In this document: one piece after another, positions 28,103-38,152 of the stretch
Position numbering within the stretch: position 1 is the stretch's first letter
How the letters are laid out: each line of letters starts with the position of its first letter
NCBI RefSeq assembly: GCF_022410515.1
Contig: NZ_JACSDI010000005.1
Span: forward strand, 119,554 to 183,553
Reading direction: 5' to 3'
Source: Shewanella cutis
GTDB lineage: Bacteria; Pseudomonadota; Gammaproteobacteria; Enterobacterales; Shewanellaceae
DNA: 64,000 nucleotides
Translations under genes and position numbers: made by a program
Notes under the pieces: model-generated
Told to the model about the DNA's origin: nothing
Seen by the model: the letters and a program-made list of their open reading frames with translations, nothing else
Database searches by the model: none

Positions 28103-30385
28103 TTACTGTTTACGCTTTCTTCTGCGCCACGCGTAAGCACCAAGCAGGGCGGCGATAACGGCAAAACTGAAGGCTACGGGCTTTTTCAACTTATGGTATA
28201 TCGCATTCCACTTGGCAACTTGGTTGGCTTTTTCCCTTTCAACCGCGCGGTCAAAATCCGGTGTTTCACACTGCAAACCAAAGTTTTCGGCCCAAGGCAC
28301 AAAGGGGCCGTTGGCGACGTATTTTTTATAGTAACGGCGGGCGAGTTCATCATCGCGATATAACACCCAACCTGTGGCTTGGCACAATAGCGCTGCATAG
28401 GCTTGGCTGTTGTGGGGGACTAAGTCGGCGGCCTTGTTTGCCAGCTCTGCGGCTTGGTAGCGATAGTGAAAGCGTTTATCAGGAACGGCTTGGCTGGCGC
28501 TAATGCGTTGCTGTTCTTTATCGTTGAGTTTTTCCGCAGAATACCAATCTCTTAGGTCGAACATGCCCGCGTAAATTGAATAATCCGGCGCTAATTCAAA
28601 ACCTAAAATGTCCATGCCTTGATGACGAGCGAGTTCTGCGGCAGTCCAATAGGCTCTGGCGCTCTCAATTCCTTTGCGACTCTTCGCTGTGGTCAATGCG
28701 TTAGCATAGTCTTGTACACTGGTATTGAGTTTGGGATTACTAAAGTAAACAGGGGCTTCGGCCATGGCGCCTTCACGTAATAATCGACGGCCAAGCAAGT
28801 AACGCAGACGATTGTTGATAGGTTCAACGCTGTCATACCAATCGCTATCCTTTGGATATTCAAAGTTCATCACCGGCACATGCTCGTCGATAAACCGTTT
28901 TAGTTCGGCGGTGGTTAGTACCCGTTCGGCGACATAGGCGATATCTTGCCAATATTCATCACCACTGGCGAATAGTTGACTGAGGGCATCGACATAGTCG
29001 CCGCGCTCAAGGGATAGCACTCCTTGTTCGGCGCGAATGCGGCAATAGGTTGCTTGTTCTGCATCGGCTTCAATGGCTTGTTGTTGCGTATCTTGCTGTG
29101 ATGTTGAATTGGCGGCGGATGCGCTCATATCCGTCGGGAAATGACGCGCTGCTTGGGCGTAGGCGTTGGCAGCTTGTGCTTGATCGCCCTTTTGTAGCAT
29201 TAATTTAGCCGTTAGCCACCAGGTGAGTCCGCTCGGTTTAGCGAGCGCAATCAGCCGCTCGGCACTGGCATAGTCGCCCAATTGATAATAAATCGCCGCG
29301 AGCTTATCGCCATGGGTGAGCACTACGCCATCGGCTGGAAATATACTGAGGATCTTGGCGACCTGTTGACCCATCTCTGTGAGCTGTCCATCGAAGGCGA
29401 AATCATTGGCGCTACTTTGCCAGTAAGCAATCAGTAACTGCTGCACACTTGGGTGCTGTAATAAGGGGGTTAACTCGGTGAGATTTTTCGCCATCAAACT
29501 GCGGCTTAACATGAGTAGCGAGTCATAACCACTACTGTCGCCCTCGGCCGATTGTGTTGCATACAGTTCGATCACCTTACCTAAGGTGGCGGGATTTAAG
29601 GCTACGTCTATTTTAGGCGCTTCATATTCCTCGTGGGCAATCTCAATGCTCGGTTGGCCTTGATGCAGCAGAATGTAAGCTTGCTCACCTAGGCTGGCGA
29701 GACTTAAGCGCAGCGGATCGGCGGCTCCTTGGATGACCTCAGCCTGTAGCTGCATCAAGTAGGCATTGGCCTTTGCAAAATGGGCGTTTTCGGGCGAGGC
29801 TTTGCTTTGGATAAGCTCAATGCGAGATAAGCTATACAGCGCCCACAAGCTGCGTCCTGCGCGCTCACTTGCTGGTAACTCAATGACTTTTTTAAAGTAA
29901 TTGCTGGCTTTATCGTACTCTTTTGCATCAAACGCCATGGCACCAAGGCTGTACCAGCTTAAAGCTGGTGGTAAGGAGTCTTTCAGTTGTACGGCGATTT
30001 GCTCGGCCTGCGCCAAACTGGGTGCATCCCGCAGACTATTCACCTGTGCAAGCTGCGCTTCAGATAACTCACTGTTTTCATAGGCGCGGGTTTGGGAAAG
30101 ATAGCGACTGTGCACCTCATCCCAAAGGTATTCCTGCGCCGCTGGCGCATCTTGAAATTGCCACGCCAATGGCTTTGCAAGGCTACTCAGCTGCTGGCTA
30201 AAGGCGGTTTGCGGTAAATAGCTTAAGTTGTATTGCCTGTCTTGAGTTAATTGCAATGGGAAATCTGGGCCGCAGGCTAAGAGCGCGGGGGATAAGAGAC
30301 TTAACCCAATCAGGCTGGTTTGTTTTAAGCTTGTTTTCCAGCGTTGAATCGCATTCGCTGGCAATGGATTTGAGTTATGGCGCAT
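28103..30385 (-). CDS. Large TPR-like lipoprotein with C-terminal membrane anchor
   Basis: About 760 aa from the ATG at 30385; an upstream ATG at 30412 is also in frame. A signal ends at the lipobox ALLAC. The body is helical with repeat pairs resembling TPR units (for example WYSLGAMAFDAKEYDKASNYFKKVIEL). Near the C-terminus is one hydrophobic helix followed by RRRKRKQ. The start overlaps the end of the DUF3142 gene, so the two are coupled. No domain of known function was recognised. The combination of lipid anchor and C-terminal helix is odd, and one of the two may not be used. Confidence 0.7.
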   Translation of the reverse strand: MRHNSNPLPANAIQRWKTSLKQTSLIGLSLLSPALLACGPDFPLQLTQDRQYNLSYLPQTAFSQQLSSLAKPLAWQFQDAPAAQEYLWDEVHSRYLSQTRAYENSELSEAQLAQVNSLRDAPSLAQAEQIAVQLKDSLPPALSWYSLGAMAFDAKEYDKASNYFKKVIELPASERAGRSLWALYSLSRIELIQSKASPENAHFAKANAYLMQLQAEVIQGAADPLRLSLASLGEQAYILLHQGQPSIEIAHEEYEAPKIDVALNPATLGKVIELYATQSAEGDSSGYDSLLMLSRSLMAKNLTELTPLLQHPSVQQLLIAYWQSSANDFAFDGQLTEMGQQVAKILSIFPADGVVLTHGDKLAAIYYQLGDYASAERLIALAKPSGLTWWLTAKLMLQKGDQAQAANAYAQAARHFPTDMSASAANSTSQQDTQQQAIEADAEQATYCRIRAEQGVLSLERGDYVDALSQLFASGDEYWQDIAYVAERVLTTAELKRFIDEHVPVMNFEYPKDSDWYDSVEPINNRLRYLLGRRLLREGAMAEAPVYFSNPKLNTSVQDYANALTTAKSRKGIESARAYWTAAELARHQGMDILGFELAPDYSIYAGMFDLRDWYSAEKLNDKEQQRISASQAVPDKRFHYRYQAAELANKAADLVPHNSQAYAALLCQATGWVLYRDDELARRYYKKYVANGPFVPWAENFGLQCETPDFDRAVEREKANQVAKWNAIYHKLKKPVAFSFAVIAALLGAYAWRRRKRKQ

Positions 30386-31940
30386 AAATTCCCTGTAAAT
30401 GTAATGACTCACAACGTGCCCAGCCGATAACTCTGCGTCCGTTAGGGCTTAACACGGTTGCCGATATTGCACTCGGCGCAGAAAGGCGGGTGAGTGGCGC
30501 GGCTTTATCTTCTAATTGGGCGACTTGCGGTAACTGCCACGTTAATGTTCCCTTTGCCAATTTGGCTATATAACCATTCTGTGCATCATACCCGCTGCAC
30601 GACTGTGCCGCTAGGGACAACTGGCTCGGTACCTTGCCTGCAAGATTGCCCTTATTGACTAAAACAAGTTGAAATAATGTGGTTTGGGGAGGTTTGTTCG
30701 CCTTGGGTTGCTGATCGGTTTGCTTTGCATTCGGAGCTGGCTCTTGTGCTAACTCTGTCATGGGTTGGCTTACCATCTGTAATTCTACCTGAGGTGCGAG
30801 CGGTTGCTGCTTGGCGACGGCAATGAGGGTTGATAGTGGCCACACCCGTTTATCGCCTTCTAATGGCAATCTAAACCAAATCATTCCCCGCAGGTTGGGA
30901 TCGGCAAAGGTATGCAGTTTTTTGACAAAAGACTGTAACACCTCGGGATCGGCCATTAGCTCCTGCCGTGCTAAATACTGCGATGAAGTGTCTGCCAGTG
31001 GCATTCGTAGTGGCACTTCACTCTCCACCCGATAATCCGATGTAGTGCTATACACCGCCGAGCCATAGGAGGGCAGTGCAATCAAATAGGGTACCTTAGC
31101 TAATTGAGAAAGCTGTTCGATCCAGTGCCAACCTTGAGTGGCATCGAACAGCCCTAAACGCGGATCGCTCACGCTGTGAATTTGTAGTACGAGTTCGTCG
31201 ATATGCTCAAACAGGGACGGAAATTCACTGCTGCTTAGCCAAGCGGGCAGGGCGGTGATACTGAGTTTGAGCGTGTTTGGTATTTGGCTTTTTAACTGGC
31301 GCAAAAAGGCATTATAGGCCGCGAGTTTACTGCTGGCGCTATCATGATCGATTTCAATGCCTGCAATAACAGTTCCTTGAGCTTGCCATTGTTTTAGTAA
31401 CTCGCGGATTTTACTGATCACTTCGCTATTGTTAAGGCGCGTCAGTTGCCCATCTAATCTGATGACCGCGACTTTAGGGCGAGGATCTGCCTGTAACCAT
31501 GCATGATTGACGTTAACCTCAAACCAAATATCGGCGCCATTGGGTTTAGGGTGAGCTTGCAGGGCGAGTATCCTCACGCCGTTAAATGCCCCTTGGCTTT
31601 CAACCAAGGCGCTCTGATTGGCATCGCGCCATTGGCGTTGCCATACATAGACTTCTTGGGACAATTCACGGGTTTTGGCTTTATCTTCCTTGAAGGGCGA
31701 AGGGTCATTGCTCGATGGCTGACAAGCGCTGAGTAAAAGTAAACAAGAGGCTAAACCTAAACAAATCAATCGTGATAATGAGCGGCATCGAGCACTGGTC
31801 AATTTGTTAATTAGTTGAATTTTAATTGAGTTTTTTAACGGCGCACTTGTGGGTCGCGTATAGGTTAACAGCGAGTTGGGGAGCTGGAAATAACGGCTGA
31901 GTAAATCCATTGAGTAACAGTAAAGCCTAGCGTAGGTCAT
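30375..31940 (-). CDS. DUF3142 family lipoprotein
   Basis: 521 aa from the first ATG (31940); the ATG at 31910 is an alternative. The lipobox LLSAC lies about 72 residues in, unusually far from the start, so the true start may be a later one not obvious from the sequence. The region EVYVWQRQWRD... and the following beta/alpha pattern with GIEIDHDSASSKLAAYNAFL look like a TIM-barrel of glycoside-hydrolase type, in line with DUF3142. The function is unknown. It is coupled to the TPR lipoprotein gene downstream. Confidence 0.72.
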   Translation of the reverse strand: MTYARLYCYSMDLLSRYFQLPNSLLTYTRPTSAPLKNSIKIQLINKLTSARCRSLSRLICLGLASCLLLLSACQPSSNDPSPFKEDKAKTRELSQEVYVWQRQWRDANQSALVESQGAFNGVRILALQAHPKPNGADIWFEVNVNHAWLQADPRPKVAVIRLDGQLTRLNNSEVISKIRELLKQWQAQGTVIAGIEIDHDSASSKLAAYNAFLRQLKSQIPNTLKLSITALPAWLSSSEFPSLFEHIDELVLQIHSVSDPRLGLFDATQGWHWIEQLSQLAKVPYLIALPSYGSAVYSTTSDYRVESEVPLRMPLADTSSQYLARQELMADPEVLQSFVKKLHTFADPNLRGMIWFRLPLEGDKRVWPLSTLIAVAKQQPLAPQVELQMVSQPMTELAQEPAPNAKQTDQQPKANKPPQTTLFQLVLVNKGNLAGKVPSQLSLAAQSCSGYDAQNGYIAKLAKGTLTWQLPQVAQLEDKAAPLTRLSAPSAISATVLSPNGRRVIGWARCESLHLQGIYAP

Positions 31941-32063
31941 GCTAATTGTGGGACTACTATGCCTTAAAACACCCCGCTATTGCATCAGGCTTTTGCATCA
32001 GAAGACAAATCAATGCTGTTTTAAGGCGAACTGTGTGTCTCTAAGATGGGGGATACAATAAAA

Positions 32064-32085
32064 CGCCCAGCGATATCGCTGGGCG
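32064..32085 (-). terminator. Terminator of purT
   Basis: Perfect 22-bp palindrome centred on GATATC, followed on the minus strand by TTTTATT. Confidence 0.8.
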
Positions 32086-32146
32086 CAGTGCTTATCGCAA
32101 ACTCAACGCGGCAATCTCATTGCGAACAATGGCTTCGTGGTTAACC

Positions 32147-33376
<1,230 letters not shown>

Positions 33377-33539
33377 TCATAGTCTACCCCGATTAGTGGC
33401 AAAGCATGAGACTGAAATTAACAACTGTGTTTTTGATCAAGCTATTTAAGTTCGATGAGTGCTTGGCGTGGTAAAAATCCTGTTTGTGGCGGTATTTTAT
33501 GTTAACTTTTCGTTTCATAACGGATTATGGACTTAAGAT

Positions 33540-35027
33540 ATGCAAGACATTCGCGATTTGACCGCTGTACTACGCTCTAAAACGCCCATCGTGGTGATTG
33601 AAACCTATGAAGAATATCGTGTTGTTGACATGCTTAAGCGAATCGCGAATGTACTCTATCAGCCGCTATTTACTTGGAGTATTACCCAAGGGCTCACGCG
33701 GGTTGATAAGCCGATGCCAGCACAGAAATTTAATACTGAACCCGGCGATATCTTGGGGCAGATTAAAGCGACGACCCAGCAGGGGATTTATGTGCTTTGT
33801 GATTTTCATCCCTTTGTTGTTGACGCACCTAAGAACGTCCGCCTACTGAAAGAAATCGCCCTCGAATACGATGCTTTGCAACATACCTTAGTGCTGGTCA
33901 GCCATGCCTTTGAGATCCCGCCCGAAATTAAGCGTTACTGTGCCTATTTTCAGCTGACTTTGCCGAGCACCTCGCAGCTTGAGAACTTGATTTACCTTGA
34001 AGTGGATAAAGTGCGCACCCAAGGCATGCCATTGAATGTGGATGAGCAGGCTGTGGTTAAACTAGCGGAAAACCTGCGTGGTGTAACCTTGGATGATGCC
34101 AGACGATTGATCCATAAAGCCATTGTGGATGATGGCGCCATTACTCACTCAGATGTGGATCTGATTAACAAAGCCAAATTCCAGTTGCTCGATCTTAACG
34201 GCATATTGCAATTTGAGTACGACACCAGTGATTTTTCGCAGATTGCCGGATTACATAATCTCAAAAAATGGTTAAAGCAGCGCGCGCCAGCGGCACATAG
34301 TCCCCAAGGAATGAGTGCCGCCGCCCAGATAGATACTCCAAAGGGCGTGTTATTACTCGGAGTGCAGGGCAGTGGCAAGAGTCTCGCGGCCAAAGCGGTG
34401 GCGGGTGTGTGGCAACGACCACTGCTTAGACTCGATATGGGCGCCTTATATAACAAATACATAGGCGAAACCGAGAAGAATCTACGCAATGCCCTCGAAT
34501 TGGCCGATATGATGTCGCCCTGTATCCTATGGATTGATGAAATTGAAAAAGGCTTAAGCGGCAGTAACAGTGATCAAGGCACATCCACCCGCATTCTTGG
34601 CACCCTATTAACTTGGATGGCCGAGCGCAAATCCGAGGTGTTTGTGGTGGCCACAGCCAATGATATTCAAGCCTTGCCGCCAGAATTGATGCGTAAAGGG
34701 CGAATGGATGAAATCTTTTTTGTTGATTTACCCGACGAAACCATCCGCAAGGCGATTTTCTTGATCCATTGCCAGCGCCGCAGTATCGATGTGACTCGGC
34801 TCGATCTTGCCCAGCTTTCACGCCATAGCCAAGGGTTTTCGGGGGCTGAAATCGAGCAGGCGGTGATCGCCGCCATGTACAGCGCCCGCAGTTTAGGGCG
34901 CAGTCTTGACCAAGACTTGTTATTAGAAGAGCTAACTAAAACCAGACCGTTATCGATTGTGATGGGCGATAAGATAAATGCCCTCAGGCAATGGGCCGCA
35001 GGCCGCACAGTCAATGCCCATGAATAG
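33540..35027 (+). CDS. Ycf46-like AAA ATPase
   Basis: 495 aa. The N-terminal half (1-230) is an inactive-looking P-loop-like domain. The second half is a classical AAA module: Walker A GVQGSGKS (274-281), Walker B CILWIDE (328-334) and an arginine-finger region RKGRMDEIFFVDLP. Relatives are plastid Ycf46 and bacterial stress-associated AAA proteins whose substrates are unclear. It is a monocistronic gene next to purT on the opposite strand. Confidence 0.85.
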   Translation: MQDIRDLTAVLRSKTPIVVIETYEEYRVVDMLKRIANVLYQPLFTWSITQGLTRVDKPMPAQKFNTEPGDILGQIKATTQQGIYVLCDFHPFVVDAPKNVRLLKEIALEYDALQHTLVLVSHAFEIPPEIKRYCAYFQLTLPSTSQLENLIYLEVDKVRTQGMPLNVDEQAVVKLAENLRGVTLDDARRLIHKAIVDDGAITHSDVDLINKAKFQLLDLNGILQFEYDTSDFSQIAGLHNLKKWLKQRAPAAHSPQGMSAAAQIDTPKGVLLLGVQGSGKSLAAKAVAGVWQRPLLRLDMGALYNKYIGETEKNLRNALELADMMSPCILWIDEIEKGLSGSNSDQGTSTRILGTLLTWMAERKSEVFVVATANDIQALPPELMRKGRMDEIFFVDLPDETIRKAIFLIHCQRRSIDVTRLDLAQLSRHSQGFSGAEIEQAVIAAMYSARSLGRSLDQDLLLEELTKTRPLSIVMGDKINALRQWAAGRTVNAHE

Positions 35028-35160
35028 GTTTGGCATTTTAGTCCCCCAAGGCTTGCCATAGCTTGAAGGCTAGCCCTTTGTCGCTGAACATTTGAGATAA
35101 ATAAAATAATGGATACCGAAAAGTCAGACCTGACGATAAGGGATTTCAACATCAGTTACA

Positions 35161-35189
35161 GTGAATCAGACTTGCCTAGTCTGGTTCAC
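35161..35189. repeat. 29-bp hairpin repeat, copy 1
   Basis: Twelve-bp arms GTGAATCAGACT and AGTCTGGTTCAC with loop TGCCT. An identical copy lies at 37178-37206. The two bracket the AT-rich island. Confidence 0.75.
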
Positions 35190-35631
35190 ACGCGAAAACA
35201 CAGCCATTTTGCCCTGGCTTCGGGTGCCCCATTCCGTGTTTCGGCTCGTTAGCTCAACCGAAAATTCCCACTCCTGCTGCCATACAAATTCTTATCTATT
35301 TGCCTATGTTTGGCCTTACCAGAAATCGACATATAATGTATGGGTATACAGTCGTATTTAAATTTAGGTGTTTTGGTATGATTTTTAGACAAAATCAGTG
35401 CGCACTAATTCCATCTGAAATAAATAAAACTCTTTAAAATCAGTTGAATATAGTAACTGAATTTTAGTTAATAGGTTTGGAAAACGCGCATGCGCGTTTT
35501 TACAGATGGTGTATTTGATAAATATCTGATAAATTCAGCATAAACAGATAGTTAGCTGTGCGCATTTTTACTGGTCTAACGTGATAAACGCGCATGCGCA
35601 CTAATAAAATGTTATATTTTTGGAGACTTCA
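35190..35631. other. Intergenic region of the AT-rich island, with palindromes
   Basis: No supported gene. It contains a perfect 20-bp palindrome, AAAACGCGCATGCGCGTTTT, at 35481-35500; a second GCGCATGCGC at 35590-35599; and TGCGCACTAAT at 35399-35409 and 35595-35605. It also holds AGTTAGCTGT at 35550-35559, repeated after the next gene. The promoter of the next gene is presumably here. Confidence 0.55.
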
Positions 35632-36591
35632 GTGGACAATAAACTAAAGAAAGAAATTGGATCTATTGAGAAACTGAATAAAAATAAAAAATTTGAATGC
35701 CTTCATCCTGATTGTAAAGCAATGTCAATTGGTTCACATTCACAGCAACACAATGGACAGCTTAAAATAATAAGCAAAAATGATGAAGTTTACGCAATGA
35801 ATTTCAATATGTATGAAGTTCTAACTAAAGGCTCAAGTGCATTCTCATTAGTTAAAACTCCAATTAAAAATGCGTCAACATATCCTGGGTTTTGTCAAAG
35901 TCATGATGGCCAGATATTCGCACCAATAGAAAAGCATTCACTACATTTAAATAATACACTACAAGTAGCAACATTATTTTTACGTGCGATCACTTACGAA
36001 ATTACACGTAAAAAACTAGCACATTTTAAAACAAACAAAATACTTGAAAAGTGCGCCAAATTACTACCTGCAGAAACAGTAGAAAATTATAAACTCCAAA
36101 ATCTAGGTCGAGAGAAATTCATTAATAATGACTTGCCATTTTATCTAAAAAAAGCTTATTCAGCGTGTAACACACCAAACTCAGGTGTACTGAAAAGCAA
36201 GTGGATTGTTATAAATAAAGTTATTAAAGCTTCCAATTGTACGGTATTTTGTCCGATAAGAGACTCAGTAGAAAGGTATTATCACCAAGCAATTGCCTGT
36301 CCTCAGGTCATGTCTACTTTCAATCTAGTTCCAACCGCTAATGAAACTCATGTTGTTGTATCTTGGTTGACGGAACATGACAAAGATAATCACTGGATTG
36401 ACGATGCAATGGAAAATCAGTTAGAAAAATTCATTAACTATATCGCTATTTGTGAATCAGAAGATATTTGTTTAGGACCTGATTTATGGGAGTCAGTTGA
36501 TGTATTTACTAGAGAAAAGGTTCATTTTGCAATGCATCATGAATTGTATCGTGGTTCGCTAAATGAAATACCAATCATAATAAAAATATAA
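35632..36591 (+). CDS. Unknown AT-rich gene with Cys/His motif, probable integron cassette gene
   Basis: 319 aa from the GTG at 35632, six bases after GGAG; a TTG at 35620 would overlap this site. Near the N-terminus FECLHPDCKAMSIGSHSQQHNGQL has two Cys and two His in a zinc-site-like pattern. Later GFCQSHDGQIFAPIEKHSLHL adds another Cys and His. I recall such proteins as hypotheticals scattered in accessory regions, with no known activity. The gene is clearly richer in A+T than its neighbours, and its stop codon overlaps the left end of an attC-like site. Both features indicate transfer. A zinc-bound structural or nucleic-acid role is only a guess. Confidence 0.72.
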   Translation: MDNKLKKEIGSIEKLNKNKKFECLHPDCKAMSIGSHSQQHNGQLKIISKNDEVYAMNFNMYEVLTKGSSAFSLVKTPIKNASTYPGFCQSHDGQIFAPIEKHSLHLNNTLQVATLFLRAITYEITRKKLAHFKTNKILEKCAKLLPAETVENYKLQNLGREKFINNDLPFYLKKAYSACNTPNSGVLKSKWIVINKVIKASNCTVFCPIRDSVERYYHQAIACPQVMSTFNLVPTANETHVVVSWLTEHDKDNHWIDDAMENQLEKFINYIAICESEDICLGPDLWESVDVFTREKVHFAMHHELYRGSLNEIPIIIKI

Positions 36592-36645
36592 CAAAAACTT
36601 GAAACTGGACGGCACTACGTGCCGCCATTTAAGTAAAAGTTAGCT
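36587..36645 (+). other. attC-like integron recombination site (59 bp)
   Basis: Arms in order: TATAAC (R''), AAAA spacer, ACTTGAAA (L''), stem TGGACGGCA, loop CTACG, stem TGCCGCCA, TTTAAGT (L'), AAAA spacer, GTTAGCT (R'). R and L boxes pair, and the unpaired extra bases (G36601, C36605, A36609) are all on one arm, as in true attC sites. R' departs by one base from GTTRRRY. The gene's stop TAA lies inside R''. Confidence 0.65.
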
Positions 36646-37033
36646 GTACTAGCCCATAGAGATTTTCATCCTAAAATGACGAGTTAGAGTTAATAACCTA
36701 ACTCATTTTGTCCCAAAAGTGAGCCAGTGAATCACTCTACACCAGACTGATTCACGCCAACCGCTAAAACCCGCTCTAGTGCCCCATTTGCGGTTATTCT
36801 GGGGCGGTTTTTTCTTAAGATGAATCAAATCTCTAGAGAACTTATTCATGTCCCTGTTATGCCTATTCCGATTGGTTATATTGAGCATTGATTAGTTTGC
36901 AGCCAACCGAAGCATTACTAATAGAATAGCTAATCCGAATCTGGCTAATAAGAGTGAATTATCTAACAAGGTTTTGTCCCAAAACGAGTCACTATCTTCT
37001 TTAAAACAAACAGGCTTCGCCGATGCTAAACAG

Positions 37034-37138
37034 GTGAGCCATGGCGATTAGCGAGACGACCGTCCGCCTCACGGACGGGGCGGTCGAGCATCCAAGGATG
37101 GACTCGCAGCGTGTCGTCGAGCAAATACCATGGGGCGC
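37034..37138. repeat. Structured GC-rich palindromic element
   Basis: Nested inverted repeats: CCATGG near both ends, GCGAGACGAC against GTCGTCGAGC, CGTCCG/CGGACG, and CATCC-AA-GGATG. It is GC-rich inside an AT-rich island and is non-coding. It may be a dispersed element of the genus; only one copy is in the window. Confidence 0.5.
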
Positions 37139-37177
37139 CCTTCAATATTTAACCCTCTTTTGTCCCAAAGTGAGCTA

Positions 37178-37206
37178 GTGAATCAGACTTGCCTAGTCTG
37201 GTTCAC
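37178..37206. repeat. 29-bp hairpin repeat, copy 2
   Basis: Identical to 35161-35189 and in the same orientation, at the far side of the AT-rich region. Confidence 0.75.
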
Positions 37207-37734
37207 GCATACAATCCTGCCATTTGGGTTAGCTTTGGTATTAGCCTTAAGTCATTTTATATGACGCTGGTAATCTGCCATTCAATCACTTTAATTGCTG
37301 TTGTTAAGCTAATGTTGGCTTGCGTTAATGGTAAGCAAGCTGAAAGTGTTTGATGTTGTTGGTTTGCGCGTTGATGGTAAGGTTTTTGGGCAAATTTACG
37401 ACAATACATTCATCAGATGTGACTCTTAAATGATTTTTATAGGTGGCCAGATGTGGTTATCAACTTTTAGTTCTAGACTAAGTATTGGGTTATGTAACAT
37501 CCCAAGATTACAAGCATTTTCAGTCTATGAGTTAGCCTGTGCGGAATGACAGATGCAGATATCAATGCGGGCGTTATGTCGCAAATTATTAATAGGAGAG
37601 TGTCTAAACGTTATCATTTAGAGTGTCGATATATGGCGTGTATAAAATCAAAATTTACGACAGGTATAGCGTTATTTCGGTATTGGGAAGGGGTTCTAGC
37701 CGAAATAAACATTAGGTAGGGAATGGGGGGGAGC

Positions 37735-38151
37735 ATGTTTTTGGATTATTTTGCCTTAGGCGTTTTGTTTTTTGTCATAGTGGTGATTTTTTATGGGGTG
37801 ATTGCCATTCACGATATCCCCTATGAAATAGCAAAAAAGCGCAATCATCCGCAACAGGATGCATTGCATATTGCGGGATGGGTGAGTTTATTTACCTTAC
37901 ATGCCATTTGGCCTTTTTTGTGGATTTGGGCGACCTTGTATCGAGAGGATCGGGGCTGGGGATTTAGCACTGTGATGAAGCGTGAGCAGGCTTTGGAGGA
38001 TGATGTTAAAGCCCTTAGAGAAACGGTATTAGCGTTACAGGCAAAGCTTGAACAACTTGAAACGACACCCGTTTCTACGGCCGTTATTGCGCAAGAAGTG
38101 AATACGATAGAAGCCAATACTGTCGAAAATAGTAAAAAAGTCGAGGTATAA
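37735..38151 (+). CDS. DUF3302 inner-membrane protein (YiaW-like)
   Basis: 138 aa from the ATG at 37735 after GGGGGGAG. An N-terminal helix (about 3-25), a second hydrophobic stretch around 55-75 (LFTLHAIWPFLWIWATLY), then a charged coiled coil. The next gene, a membrane fusion protein, starts one base after the stop. The same pair exists in E. coli as YiaW-YiaV. The function is not established. Confidence 0.82.
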   Translation: MFLDYFALGVLFFVIVVIFYGVIAIHDIPYEIAKKRNHPQQDALHIAGWVSLFTLHAIWPFLWIWATLYREDRGWGFSTVMKREQALEDDVKALRETVLALQAKLEQLETTPVSTAVIAQEVNTIEANTVENSKKVEV

Positions 38152-38152
38152 C

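Larger units (their letters stand above)
36646..37734. other. About 1.1 kb without a supported gene
   Basis: A hairpin GAGTTAG/CTAACTC (36681-36704) follows the cassette. The 12-mer TTTTGTCCCAAA occurs three times (36706, 36972, 37158), twice followed by GTGAGC(C/T)AGTGAATCA. A folded element is at 37034-37138 and the second 29-bp hairpin at 37178. The stretch 37210-37700 shows nothing I recognise. It looks like a scar of repeated insertions or lost cassettes. Confidence 0.5.

Noticed and set aside
35161..35361. 66-aa plus-strand frame
   Set aside because: It begins in the 29-bp hairpin repeat and has no good ribosome site.
35453..35557. Possible attC site before the cassette gene
   Set aside because: A TAAC and GTTA are present about 100 bp apart, but the L boxes do not match and the palindrome between them is off centre.
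36703..36888. 61-aa minus-strand frame
   Set aside because: It lies in repeat-rich DNA, has no family resemblance, and includes part of the TTTTGTCCCAAA repeat.
37490..37580. Possible second attC site ending GCGGGCGTTATG
   Set aside because: The right end looks similar to attC sites, but the left arm does not pair convincingly.
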